Part shown: positions 44,771-53,878 of the stretch, piece by piece
How positions within the stretch are numbered: position 1 is the stretch's first letter
Layout: the number at the start of each line of letters is the position of its first letter
From: Abiotrophia defectiva ATCC 49176
GTDB taxonomy: Bacteria; Bacillota; Bacilli; Lactobacillales; Aerococcaceae
Length of the DNA stretch: 64,000 nucleotides
NCBI RefSeq assembly: GCF_000160075.2
Contig: NZ_KI535341.1
Span: 74,274-138,273 of the forward strand
Direction: 5' to 3'
Position numbers and translations under genes: made by a program
The notes under the pieces: model-generated
The model's input: only the letters and a program-made list of their open reading frames with translations
Told to the model about the DNA's origin: nothing
The model's database searches: none

Positions 44771-44958
44771 GTGTGGGCCTAGCCCCACGGCCAAAAGCGG
44801 TGCTTGTGGTGTCCAGGATGTGGCGCGTATCTGAAGGGCTGGGAAGGCAGTGACTTAGCCCTTCGATAGCGACACAAGGCGGAAGACAGCCAAGGGCTGG
44901 CTGCAGCCGGTCCCACCTCAAGCCCCGCCTTTTGGGTTAAGTGGGGCTTGGCTCACAC
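44771..44958 (+). ncRNA. Candidate structured RNA / dispersed element, copy B
   Basis: About 190 bp. The outer stem GTGTGGGCCTAGCCCCAC (44771-44788) pairs with GTGGGGCTTGGCTCACAC (44941-44958; 16 of 18 positions), the inner stem GCTTGTGGTG (44802-44811) with CACCTCAAGC (44914-44923), and the hairpin AAGGGCT with AGCCCTT (44834-44863). The core AGGATGT, GCGTAT, GGCGGAAGACAGCC and AGCCGGTCCC is shared with copy A. The 44619-45011 gap holds this element and the next terminator; no gene is visible. Confidence 0.55.
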
Positions 44959-44974
44959 GCCTTTGGACACAGAT

Positions 44975-45006
44975 AAAAAGGGTGGGAAATACTTTTCCCA
45001 CCCTTT
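44975..45006 (-). terminator. Terminator after the 116-residue protein gene
   Basis: AAGGGTGGGAAA and TTTCCCACCCTT arms; CCTTTTTATC on the minus strand. Confidence 0.85.
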
Positions 45007-45011
45007 CTATA

Positions 45012-45362
45012 TTACCCCTCCGTCTGGCGGAGGTGGTCCACAAATTTATCCAGTTGATGCTTGTCCCGCGCCTTCTGGGCCTGAGAAATATTGCTAGGAT
45101 TAAGGTAAATCCGCAGCTGTTCGACGTCGGCCGCATCATAGGCGACCACTGCCTCTCCTTCTTCCTCATTGTCCGAGACCCGAGCCACCCGGGCGAATTC
45201 CTGGCTCAAGAGAGCCAACAAATCCTCGGCCACGGCTTCCCGTAGGACTTGATACATGGCGGCAAAGGGCGCCGGAATCATAAAGGCGTCAACCTGCACC
45301 AAGTCATCTTGGGCTTGCTCCTTGTGGGCTTTTTGCTTTCTTTTGCTTGGCTTTTTGGACAC
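45012..45362 (-). CDS. Hypothetical cytoplasmic protein
   Basis: A 116-residue, highly charged protein with no signal peptide or membrane segment: a basic N-terminus (KKPSKRKQKAHKE), a hydrophobic helix region (FAAMYQVLREAVAEDLLALL) and an acidic middle. The start is GTG with AAAGGAG eight bases upstream. It lies 16 bp after the Cof-type HAD gene, so it is probably co-transcribed. I recognise no domain. Confidence 0.65.
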   Translation of the reverse strand: MSKKPSKRKQKAHKEQAQDDLVQVDAFMIPAPFAAMYQVLREAVAEDLLALLSQEFARVARVSDNEEEGEAVVAYDAADVEQLRIYLNPSNISQAQKARDKHQLDKFVDHLRQTEG

Positions 45363-45378
45363 GGTCTTGCTCCTTTAC

Positions 45379-46212
45379 TTAGCGACGATATTGGGCCAGG
45401 AAGGCCGCACTTGGGTCGGCCACTAGGGCTTCCAGGATATCAATCACTGCTTGCGATTCATTATCGCCAATTTGATAACGGCAGATAGCCAATAAATCTG
45501 GATCGGCGTTGCCCATGGCTAGGCTATAATCGACCACTTCCATCATGGTCTGGTCATTGAGGCTATCACCGAAGGCCATGGTCTGGCTGGCATCCGTCTG
45601 CAGATAGTCTTGCAGGTAGCGGATGGCCTTGCCCTTGCCCCCTTGGGGACTGAAGACATCAATCCAGCGACCACCACTGGTCACCGCATGCCCCTCTGGG
45701 AAACGTTCATTGAGAATTCGCGTCATGACCTTATTGTCAGCTACGCTACGCTTACTCATAACCGATAGTTGAAGAATGGCTTCTTCTGGATTGAGGTCAC
45801 GGAAATTAACCAAATGATCAATATGCGGATGGTAGAGACGGAAATGATCCAAGGCATCCTGATCTTGGGTCACGGCATAGGAGCCACAGTCGGTCATGAC
45901 TAGACAGAAGAAATCTGAGAACTCATTGAGGAAGTCAATAATGGCTTCGGTCGTGTCGTAGTCCAAGGCGCTATAATGAAGGCCTTGCTCTTCTACCATA
46001 ATGGCGTTACCGTTAGTCGAGGCAAAGAGCAGTTCCTGACGTAATTGGTCATCAAAATAGCCACGCAACTTAGGATAGCTATTGCCTGAGGCAATACAGA
46101 CACGGGTTCCGGCTTCCTTAAGGGCATGAACTGCCCGCTCAAAGCGATCCAAATCAAAGGACTTGTCCCCTCTTAAGAGGGTACCGTCCATATCAATGGC
46201 GATTAATTTCAT
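45379..46212 (-). CDS. Cof-type HAD-IIB phosphatase
   Basis: A 277-residue sugar- or cofactor-phosphate phosphatase. Motif I is IAIDMDGTLLRGDKSF, motif II CIASGNSY, and the C-terminal AFGDSLNDQTMMEVVDYSLAMGNA is motif III/IV. The substrate is unknown. AAGGAG precedes the ATG by about 9 bases. It follows an aldo/keto reductase gene by 25 bp and precedes the 116-residue protein gene. Confidence 0.93.
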   Translation of the reverse strand: MKLIAIDMDGTLLRGDKSFDLDRFERAVHALKEAGTRVCIASGNSYPKLRGYFDDQLRQELLFASTNGNAIMVEEQGLHYSALDYDTTEAIIDFLNEFSDFFCLVMTDCGSYAVTQDQDALDHFRLYHPHIDHLVNFRDLNPEEAILQLSVMSKRSVADNKVMTRILNERFPEGHAVTSGGRWIDVFSPQGGKGKAIRYLQDYLQTDASQTMAFGDSLNDQTMMEVVDYSLAMGNADPDLLAICRYQIGDNESQAVIDILEALVADPSAAFLAQYRR

Positions 46213-46237
46213 TGATTCTTGTCTCCTTCACACTTGA

Positions 46238-47161
46238 TTAAGGGAGGCGATTGCCTGCACTCTTGTAGATGTCATACCATTCTTGGCGAGTCATTTGCAC
46301 ACGTTCAGCCTGGGCTATCGCTTCAATCCGTTTTGGGCTCATGGTCCCCACAATCGGTTGGAAGCCTGCCGGATGGCGCAAGAGCCAGGCAATGACCATG
46401 GCTTCGAAGGCCACACCATGTTGCTTAGCGCCCTGACTTAAGGTCTCGGTCAAGAGCTGATAGTCAGGATGGGTCATGAAGACTCCTTGATGCAAGTCTA
46501 CCTGGAAGGGCGACCATGGTTGGATGGTCATGCCCTTGAGGCGACAATAATCCAGAATGCCCCCATCCCGGTTAATGCCTGCGACTTCTCGCATATTAAC
46601 GTTGAGGCCGGCATCAATCATGGGAGTGTGGGCAGGCCCCAACTGCAGTTGATTAATAATAAGGGGCTGGCTTACACTGGCCTGTAGCAACTCCATTTGA
46701 TAGGGATTCTGGTTGCTGACGCCGAAATAACGCACCTTACCGGCTACATGCAAGCGATCGAAGGCGGCTGCCACCTGGTCCGGCTCCATAAGGGCATCAG
46801 GCCGATGTAGGAGCAAGACATCCAGATAGTCGGTCTTGAGGCGTTTGAGAATGCCGTCTACCGAATCCAAAATATGCTGGCTGGAAAAGTCAAAATATCC
46901 TTCCGGCAGGCGAATCCCACATTTGGACTGGATCAGCAGTTGATCACGCGGAATACCTAGTTCCTTGACAGCTTGAGCAAAGCGGACTTCCGACTCGCCC
47001 CGGCCATAGATATCGGCATGATCGAAGAAATTAATGCCAACCTGGCGGGCAGTCTCCAGAACCTGGCTAGCTTCTTGTAGCGAATGGGAGACCATGCGCA
47101 TGCAACCTAGGGCGATGCGACTGGCTCCGGCTAAGTGACGACCAAGACATAAGGTTTCCAT
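46238..47161 (-). CDS. Aldo/keto reductase (YdhF-like)
   Basis: A 307-residue NADPH-dependent oxidoreductase. The tetrad is seen in FFDHADIYGRGESE (Asp, Tyr), LIQSKCGIR (Lys) and VLLLHRPDAL (His), and the NADP site includes VGTMSPKRIEAIAQAE. It resembles the YdhF class of uncharacterised reductases. It is upstream of the Cof-type phosphatase gene with a 25-bp gap, so the two may be co-expressed. AAAGGAG lies before the ATG. Confidence 0.92.
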   Translation of the reverse strand: METLCLGRHLAGASRIALGCMRMVSHSLQEASQVLETARQVGINFFDHADIYGRGESEVRFAQAVKELGIPRDQLLIQSKCGIRLPEGYFDFSSQHILDSVDGILKRLKTDYLDVLLLHRPDALMEPDQVAAAFDRLHVAGKVRYFGVSNQNPYQMELLQASVSQPLIINQLQLGPAHTPMIDAGLNVNMREVAGINRDGGILDYCRLKGMTIQPWSPFQVDLHQGVFMTHPDYQLLTETLSQGAKQHGVAFEAMVIAWLLRHPAGFQPIVGTMSPKRIEAIAQAERVQMTRQEWYDIYKSAGNRLP

Positions 47162-47208
47162 GATAGCGACTCCTTTATTGGCTAGCGTAGGAATAGGACA
47201 ACAAGGTC

Positions 47209-48702
47209 TTACTTCTTGAACATACCGGTAATCCCGCGGGATACCACACGGCCTACTTCACGACCCACTTGGCCGACTACGTTCTTCATGAAACGATCCA
47301 AGAGATTGTCTGTCTTGCGACCACCAGTGCTAGTTGATTTCTTGCTAGTTTTTGCCACGTCTTCATCCTCCTCTTCTTCTGCTTCTGCTGCCTCTTCGGC
47401 TTGAGCGGCTGCTAGGAGGGCCGCTTCCTGTTCTTGGGTTTGTTTGAGAATGACTTCATGGGCACTCTCACGGTCAATAGCTTCACCATACTTGTCATCC
47501 AATGGTGAGCTATTCATTAGGCTAGCCTTAACGGTTGGGTCGATGGTCCCTAAGAGACTTTGCGGCGGGTAAATGAGTACCCGGTCAGCCAGGCTAGGGC
47601 TCCCATCTTCCGTCAGGGTAGACACCACGGCTTCCCCTACCTTGAGTTCTTGAATGACCTTGGCTAGGTCTTGGTTGGCTTCTTGACGGAAGGTGTCCGC
47701 TACCGTTTTAACGGTTTTGAGTTCCTTAGGCGTAAAGGCCCGCAAACCATGCTGGATGCGGTTAGCCAATTGGCTGGCTACCTTGTCTGGAATATCGGTT
47801 GGGTTTTGGGTAATGAAGTAAACCCCGACCCCTTTGGACCGAACTAAGCGGACAATGAGCTCAATCTTCTCTAATAAGACTGCCGGCGCATCCTTGAAAA
47901 GGGCGTGGGCTTCATCGAAGAAGAAGACCAACTTAGGTTTATCCAAGTCCCCGACTTCCGGAAGGTTCTCATAGAGCTCGGCCAAGAGGGCCAAGAGCAC
48001 AGTCGCGTACAAGGTTGGTTGGTTGAAGAGCTGTTCCGCATTGAGGATGTTGACAATCCCACGGCCATCGCTGTCTTGGCGCATGAGGTCGGCAATCTCT
48101 AAGCTTGGCTCGCCAAAGAACTTGGCAGCCCCTTGTTGCTCTAAAATAACCAGAGAGCGTAAAATCGCCCCAACTGAACGTGCTGGAATGTTACCGTAGT
48201 GTTGGCTTAATTCGCCAGCATGAGCGGCCACATAGTTAAGCATAGCCCGCAAGTCCATGAGGTCTATCAGCAAGAGACCTTGCTTATCGGCCACATCGAA
48301 GACCACGTTGAGAATGGATTCTTGGGTTTCATTGAGGCCCAAGAGACGGGTTAGCATGACAGGCCCCATATCGGAGACGGTCAAACGCAAAGGCGTCCCG
48401 TTCTCGCCTTTGACATCCCAAAGTTGTACAGGATAAGAACTTGGTTCATAGTTCTCACGACCTGTCTGAGCCAGGCGCTCACTGACATCGGTATTGTTGG
48501 CTTGAGCCAAGGACATAAGGTCCCCCTTGATATCAGAGAGGACGACTGGAATACCTTCTTGGCTTAACAATTCGGCCAAGACCTTAAGGGTCACGGTCTT
48601 ACCGGTCCCTGTCGCACCGGCGATAATGCCGTGACGGTTTAATTTATCAAGGCGAAGTTGCGCTGGATGCGCCCCTTGCCCGAAGGTGATGACTGAAGTC
48701 AT
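47209..48702 (-). CDS. HerA-like helicase domain ATPase (DUF853)
   Basis: A 497-residue ATPase of the HerA/FtsK superfamily. Walker A is GATGTGKT at residues 29-36 and Walker B KLVFFFDEAHAL; the C-terminal 60 residues are an acidic/Ala-rich segment (EEAAEAEEEEDEDVAKTSKK) and a basic tail. The DUF853 type (YjgR-like) is probably a DNA-handling or polymer-translocating ATPase of unknown target; no NurA nuclease is adjacent. I start at MTSVITFGQG after AAGGGGGAAAG. Confidence 0.87.
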   Translation of the reverse strand: MTSVITFGQGAHPAQLRLDKLNRHGIIAGATGTGKTVTLKVLAELLSQEGIPVVLSDIKGDLMSLAQANNTDVSERLAQTGRENYEPSSYPVQLWDVKGENGTPLRLTVSDMGPVMLTRLLGLNETQESILNVVFDVADKQGLLLIDLMDLRAMLNYVAAHAGELSQHYGNIPARSVGAILRSLVILEQQGAAKFFGEPSLEIADLMRQDSDGRGIVNILNAEQLFNQPTLYATVLLALLAELYENLPEVGDLDKPKLVFFFDEAHALFKDAPAVLLEKIELIVRLVRSKGVGVYFITQNPTDIPDKVASQLANRIQHGLRAFTPKELKTVKTVADTFRQEANQDLAKVIQELKVGEAVVSTLTEDGSPSLADRVLIYPPQSLLGTIDPTVKASLMNSSPLDDKYGEAIDRESAHEVILKQTQEQEAALLAAAQAEEAAEAEEEEDEDVAKTSKKSTSTGGRKTDNLLDRFMKNVVGQVGREVGRVVSRGITGMFKK

Positions 48703-48799
48703 GCTCTTTCCCCCTTTTTTCTTGATGACACTGGACAGTCTTCGTCCAGTTGCCCATTCTACTCTTATTTTAACATATCCATGGCCCGTAAGCGACCAC

Positions 48800-48834
48800 A
48801 AAAAAGCCGTCCACAGGTAAATCCTGTCGACGGC
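48800..48834 (-). terminator. Terminator after mecA
   Basis: GCCGTC-ACAGG and CCTGT-GACGGC arms with T6 on the minus strand, separating mecA from the HerA-like gene. Confidence 0.88.
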
Positions 48835-48842
48835 CGTCCATC

Positions 48843-49556
48843 TTAAAATTGTGCGAAGAATTCCAAGGCATCTCCCGCTTGCAAGAGTTCCCCGTGTTCC
48901 TTCAAGATGGCTTCCTTGACGGTGGCTTCTTCCCCAAATTCCAGCATGAAGAGGAATTGTTGGTAGAGACCGTCTGGTTCATAATCACCAATCACATCGC
49001 TCAAGACCAGATAGTAGGCGCCATTATAGCGATAGAGGCTATTTTCAACTGGGAAGTCCCGTAGTTGACGTGCCAACTTGAGGAAATCATCCAAGCGATC
49101 GAAGCAGACAATCTCGGGCCCTACAGGTTCTTCTTGATCCTGGGCCTGTTCAATCTCGGCTTCAATCTCCTTGGTCAAGCCTTCTAGGACTTCTAGCTTC
49201 TCATTGACGCTGAGGTCTTCTTGATCTTGGGCTTGTTGCTTATCTTTTAGGGCGGATTTACGACGGTCCAAGAGACGTTTGAGGACTTCGTTCTCCAGCA
49301 AATCTTCTAGGCCATTACCACTGCTACGGCTAATGTAGAGTTCGAGGCCTCGATCGGATGGGATGACATGGAAAGTAACGGAATCAGATTCCGCGAATTG
49401 GTTCTCCACGTCCACCTCTTCCAGGATGGAGTAGAAGAATTGCTCAATGCGGGCATGGTTGCTAATCAGTTCTAGGAAGTTAATCCCTCGTTCTTCCAGA
49501 TCTTCTGGCATAATCAAGACTTTGATGGTATCCTCATTGATACGTTCCATTTCCAT
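48843..49556 (-). CDS. mecA: Adaptor protein MecA
   Basis: A 237-residue adaptor that delivers substrates to the ClpCP protease. The N-terminal substrate-binding part (MEMERINEDTIKVLIMPEDL, ERGINFLEL) and the C-terminal ClpC-binding domain (FDRLDDFLKLARQL, SLYRYNGAYYLVLSD) are intact, with a long acidic linker between (about 105-145). GAGGAGGTG precedes the ATG. It lies next to spx on the same strand, as in many Bacilli, where Spx is itself a protease-controlled regulator. Confidence 0.94.
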   Translation of the reverse strand: MEMERINEDTIKVLIMPEDLEERGINFLELISNHARIEQFFYSILEEVDVENQFAESDSVTFHVIPSDRGLELYISRSSGNGLEDLLENEVLKRLLDRRKSALKDKQQAQDQEDLSVNEKLEVLEGLTKEIEAEIEQAQDQEEPVGPEIVCFDRLDDFLKLARQLRDFPVENSLYRYNGAYYLVLSDVIGDYEPDGLYQQFLFMLEFGEEATVKEAILKEHGELLQAGDALEFFAQF

Positions 49557-49638
49557 AGTAACACCTCCTCTATTTCTTCATTATACTAAACTTTAGGCCA
49601 AGACGCTATCCTAATGTATTGTCCTAAGGGAAAAGAAA

Positions 49639-49669
49639 GGCGAGGCAGAAACAAGGTTCCGGCCTCACC
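49639..49669 (-). terminator. Terminator after spx
   Basis: GGCGAGGC and GCCTCACC arms (one G-U), followed on the minus strand by TTTCTTTTCC. Confidence 0.7.
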
Positions 49670-49682
49670 TAGACTCTATTCA

Positions 49683-50081
49683 TTACTCATTGACTAAGGC
49701 TTGCACCTTACGCAATTCCAAGGCACGCACTTCGCGTGGCAAGAAACGACGAATTTCATCTTCATTGAAGCCGATTTGCAGGCGTTTCTCGTCAATCATG
49801 ATTGGACGACGCAAGAGACCTGGTTGCTCTTGCACAATGCGATAAAAGTCATTCAAGGATATTTCGCTAATTTCAATATTTAAGTCTGAATATGCTTTGG
49901 AACGGGTTGAGACGATATCTTCTGTCCCTTCTTCTGTCATACGTAAAATATCTTTAATTTCTTGTAGAGACAGTGGTTCCGAAAAGATATTACGTTCTGT
50001 GTAGGGAATTTGATGTTCTTCCAACCAGGCGCGGGCCTTACGGCATGAAGTACAACTTGGGGTCGTATATAACGTTACCAA
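49683..50081 (-). CDS. spx: Transcriptional regulator Spx (TTG start)
   Basis: A 132-residue ArsC-fold protein that binds the RNA polymerase alpha C-terminal domain under thiol stress. The redox switch CTSC lies at residues 9-12 ([20 protein letters not shown]) and the conserved [20 protein letters not shown] is near the C-terminus. The start codon is TTG, seven bases after AAGGAG; no ATG is in position, and the family begins with MVTLY. It is upstream of mecA, which mediates control of ClpCP. Confidence 0.93.
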   Translation of the reverse strand: MVTLYTTPSCTSCRKARAWLEEHQIPYTERNIFSEPLSLQEIKDILRMTEEGTEDIVSTRSKAYSDLNIEISEISLNDFYRIVQEQPGLLRRPIMIDEKRLQIGFNEDEIRRFLPREVRALELRKVQALVNE

Positions 50082-50319
50082 ACTAATCACTCCTTTTTTC
50101 AATAACCACTACGATTACTACTCTGCTATTATACTACCCCTAGCCCCTGATTACTATACTTTTTTTGAAATTTAACAATAAATCATACTTAAGACCGAGA
50201 TTAGTTCATAGCTGTAAACAAAACTTCACAAAAAATTCATATACTCTTAGGGAATTCTTTAAAAGTCCTTGTTCAACCTCTCCTTGGCCGTCTTTTGCTA
50301 GGCGGGCGCCACATTGCTT

Positions 50320-50348
50320 TTGTCAATTAAGTGAAACTGCGTTATAAT
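50320..50348 (+). promoter_or_regulatory. Promoter of trpS
   Basis: TTGTCA (50320-50325), 17 bp, TATAAT (50343-50348), about 40 bp before the start codon. The rest of the 305-bp divergent spx-trpS gap shows no T-box or gene. Confidence 0.85.
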
Positions 50349-50365
50349 AATAGTAGCGAAACTAA

Positions 50366-51397
<1,032 letters not shown>

Positions 51398-51451
51398 GTT
51401 ATATGTAGTAGATTGTTTTAATTATCAATAAATAAAAGGAGGTGACCCAAA

Positions 51452-51916
51452 ATGGAATATGTAACTGATGTCGCTAAAGAACTCGAACAAGTTGTTGCCC
51501 AACTTAAGAACAAGCACATTCGGATGACGCCACAACGTCGCGCCATTCTGTCCTATATGATTCAGACACACAATCACCCTACCGTGGAAGAAATCTACCA
51601 TGATCTCTTACCTGACTGGCCAAGCCTTAGTCTTGCGACCATCTATAATAACCTGTCTTTCCTAGTCAAAGAAGGTTATGTCAATGAGATGAAATTCTCT
51701 GATGTCACCAGTCGTTATGACTACATGGGCCTAAATGGCTACAACCATCAGCACATTATCTGTGAACGCTGTGGGAAAATTGCGGACTTCGCTATGACTA
51801 AGTTCCCAGATCCAACCGAAGACGTCCATAAACAAACCGGCTATACAACCAACCGGACTAAAGTCGAAGTTTACGGTGTCTGCCCAGACTGCCAAGGTCG
51901 CATCCGCGCCTGGTAA
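51452..51916 (+). CDS. perR: Fur-family regulator, PerR-like
   Basis: A 154-residue winged-helix metalloregulator. The DNA-binding helix is SLATIYNNLSFLVKEG, the regulatory metal site region is SRYDYMGLNGYNHQHIIC with GKIADF, and the structural zinc Cys pairs are CERC and CPDC. The His/Asp pattern with NHQH and ADF fits PerR, the peroxide sensor, better than Fur or Zur, although metal specificity is not certain. AAAGGAGGTGA precedes the ATG. Terminators follow at 51931 and 51975. Confidence 0.88.
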   Translation: MEYVTDVAKELEQVVAQLKNKHIRMTPQRRAILSYMIQTHNHPTVEEIYHDLLPDWPSLSLATIYNNLSFLVKEGYVNEMKFSDVTSRYDYMGLNGYNHQHIICERCGKIADFAMTKFPDPTEDVHKQTGYTTNRTKVEVYGVCPDCQGRIRAW

Positions 51917-51930
51917 TCACAGACGAAATC

Positions 51931-51962
51931 AAATGACGAGGACTAAGTCCTCGTCATTTTTG
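51931..51962 (+). terminator. Terminator after perR
   Basis: AAATGACGAGGACT and AGTCCTCGTCATTT perfect arms with T5. Confidence 0.9.
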
Positions 51963-51974
51963 TATTCATAAAGC

Positions 51975-52004
51975 CAAAGGCAAGGGGCATTCCCTTGCCT
52001 TTTT
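51975..52004. terminator. Terminator between perR and the GH20 gene
   Basis: GGCAAGGG-GCATT-CCCTTGCC followed by T6 on the plus strand; T-rich tail is weaker on the minus strand. It likely acts for both convergent units. Confidence 0.75.
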
Positions 52005-52013
52005 TGTCTGATG

Positions 52014-53873
52014 CTACCAGGTCATACGGGACCGCGACATAGTCCGTAGGGCGCGGTTATAGTTGACGGCTGGTTTGAAGCCACTTTGATCAGTTGGCAG
52101 TGGATTGAGTCGTGCTTCCTCCAACTCTGGCAGACTGTCAACACGGCCTGACAGATAATCCTTCAAGCGCGAAATGACCGCCTGCGTCCGGGTCATCAGC
52201 CCGCCAATCCGATATTCTAAGATTTCCAAGCCAAATGGGTTGGCTTCTTGTAACCAGACTTGACGACGACTTTGTAAGACGCGGTCATAGTCCGCAATCA
52301 GTTGTGGCAAGCGACCGTGAACGAGTTCCGCTAGCGTCTGACGGTCGTGGGCATGATAGGCTTGCCAGATTAAGTAAGGCAGGTTCCATTTGTTAGCCAA
52401 GCAGAGGGCATAGTCGCTATAGAACTGGTTGACAGCTGGATTGCCACCCTCCATAGCGTCGAAGTCAACGGCTAATTTGGCCATACGAGCCCCATAGTCC
52501 ACATCCATGGACTCAATTTGTGGCATAAACATCGGCAGTAGCAAATCTTGATAGAAGAAGTATTTAGAAGGCGTTACATCAATGCCTGCTAATTGATCCC
52601 ATTCTGGCAACAAGTCTAATTCCCCTTGCTTGAGCCAGTCGGATAGGGATAAGCCGGTGAAAAAGCTTAACCATTGGCTAAACTCCTCTTCTACATAGTC
52701 AGCATGGCTGTCTAGGTAGGAATAGAGAACCAGGCCGAATACGGCCACTTCAAATGGTGACTCGGAACTGTCATCGCCCCAGGCTGTTGCCATGACTTCC
52801 CGGATGCCAGTTTGGCGGGCGGCTTCTAAGCCGGCCAGGCTGGCCACCAAGGTCTTACGGTGGTGCGGTGTGTAACCCGTCCAACGCCAAGCCCCGCCAG
52901 CAAAGCTGACTTGAGCCCCTAAACTACGACGTTGGGCGATTTTATCCAAGTAAGCTTGGGTGGTATGTTGGTAGTAATCCCAGTACATGAGGCTGATGCC
53001 CTCAGGAATGGCGATTTTCTCGTCTTCTTCCACTTGGTTATACCAAGAGAAGAACATGTCATCCCAAATGATTGGTTCCAGGTCATAGCGATCACAGAGG
53101 GTCTTCATACGGGCTAGGTGGTCCAACATAATGTCAGTCTTAGCTCGCAAGCCCACTTGATCCAGATAATGACCTCGCCCTAGGTCATAGGCTTCATCCA
53201 TGCCTAAGTGAATGCGCTTGGTTGTGAAGCAAGAAGAGAGAGCGGCCAACATTTGGTCGATTAAGGTATAGGTCTCTTCCCGCCCTACGTGGAGGACGTC
53301 CGCCAAGTCTGCATATTGACTGTTAATATGCTCCCATTGGAAGAACTGGTTGAGATGGGCCAAGGTCTGCACACAAGGCACCAATTCAATACCCAAGTCC
53401 TGGGCGTAAGCATCCAATTCACGCAAATCGGCCTGGCTATAACGGCCTCGGAAGGCCCCAAAATAAGGTTGCTCCGGAATTTCATAGACATCTTCCATAT
53501 AGAGCATATACCAACTGTGGCCTAAGACGGCCAAGCGTCTTAAGAGGGACTTAACATAGTCCACCTTGGCAACGGCATTGCGGGAGTTGTCCAGCATGAG
53601 GCCATTGCGGCTGAAGCTAATGGGCTGACTAAAGCTGCTAGTCTGGCCGGCTTGTTGCCGCATATTCCAGAGGGCCAAGCCATGGAAGAAATGTGGTAGG
53701 TCAGGCGCCACAATGAGGACGCCCTCTCCTTGGTCGGATACTTCTAACTTGCCCGCCGGGCCCGCTTGATAGTCAACCAGGCGGCCATCAGGCGCTAGGG
53801 ATAGGTCTAATTCTGCTGCTAGACGCTGAACCTTGTCGCGCAAGGCCGCATCTTCAATCCAAATCTTAGTCAT
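52014..53873 (-). CDS. Family 20 glycoside hydrolase, exo-beta-N-acetylhexosaminidase (GH20C type)
   Basis: A 619-residue enzyme with no signal peptide, so cytoplasmic. An N-terminal GH20b-type domain leads into the (beta/alpha)8 barrel, with the catalytic pair Asp-Glu in RIHLGMDEAYDLG. The overall pattern fits pneumococcal GH20C, which removes terminal N-acetylglucosamine or N-acetylgalactosamine from imported glycan fragments. It lies 5 bp after the GH38 gene and is the last gene of the glycan operon. Confidence 0.9.
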   Translation of the reverse strand: MTKIWIEDAALRDKVQRLAAELDLSLAPDGRLVDYQAGPAGKLEVSDQGEGVLIVAPDLPHFFHGLALWNMRQQAGQTSSFSQPISFSRNGLMLDNSRNAVAKVDYVKSLLRRLAVLGHSWYMLYMEDVYEIPEQPYFGAFRGRYSQADLRELDAYAQDLGIELVPCVQTLAHLNQFFQWEHINSQYADLADVLHVGREETYTLIDQMLAALSSCFTTKRIHLGMDEAYDLGRGHYLDQVGLRAKTDIMLDHLARMKTLCDRYDLEPIIWDDMFFSWYNQVEEDEKIAIPEGISLMYWDYYQHTTQAYLDKIAQRRSLGAQVSFAGGAWRWTGYTPHHRKTLVASLAGLEAARQTGIREVMATAWGDDSSESPFEVAVFGLVLYSYLDSHADYVEEEFSQWLSFFTGLSLSDWLKQGELDLLPEWDQLAGIDVTPSKYFFYQDLLLPMFMPQIESMDVDYGARMAKLAVDFDAMEGGNPAVNQFYSDYALCLANKWNLPYLIWQAYHAHDRQTLAELVHGRLPQLIADYDRVLQSRRQVWLQEANPFGLEILEYRIGGLMTRTQAVISRLKDYLSGRVDSLPELEEARLNPLPTDQSGFKPAVNYNRALRTMSRSRMTW

Positions 53874-53878
53874 ACTAC

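Noticed and set aside
50103-50319. Possible T-box riboswitch upstream of trpS
   Set aside because: No T-box sequence, specifier-loop hairpin or antiterminator is visible, and a consensus promoter sits only about 40 bp before the start codon.
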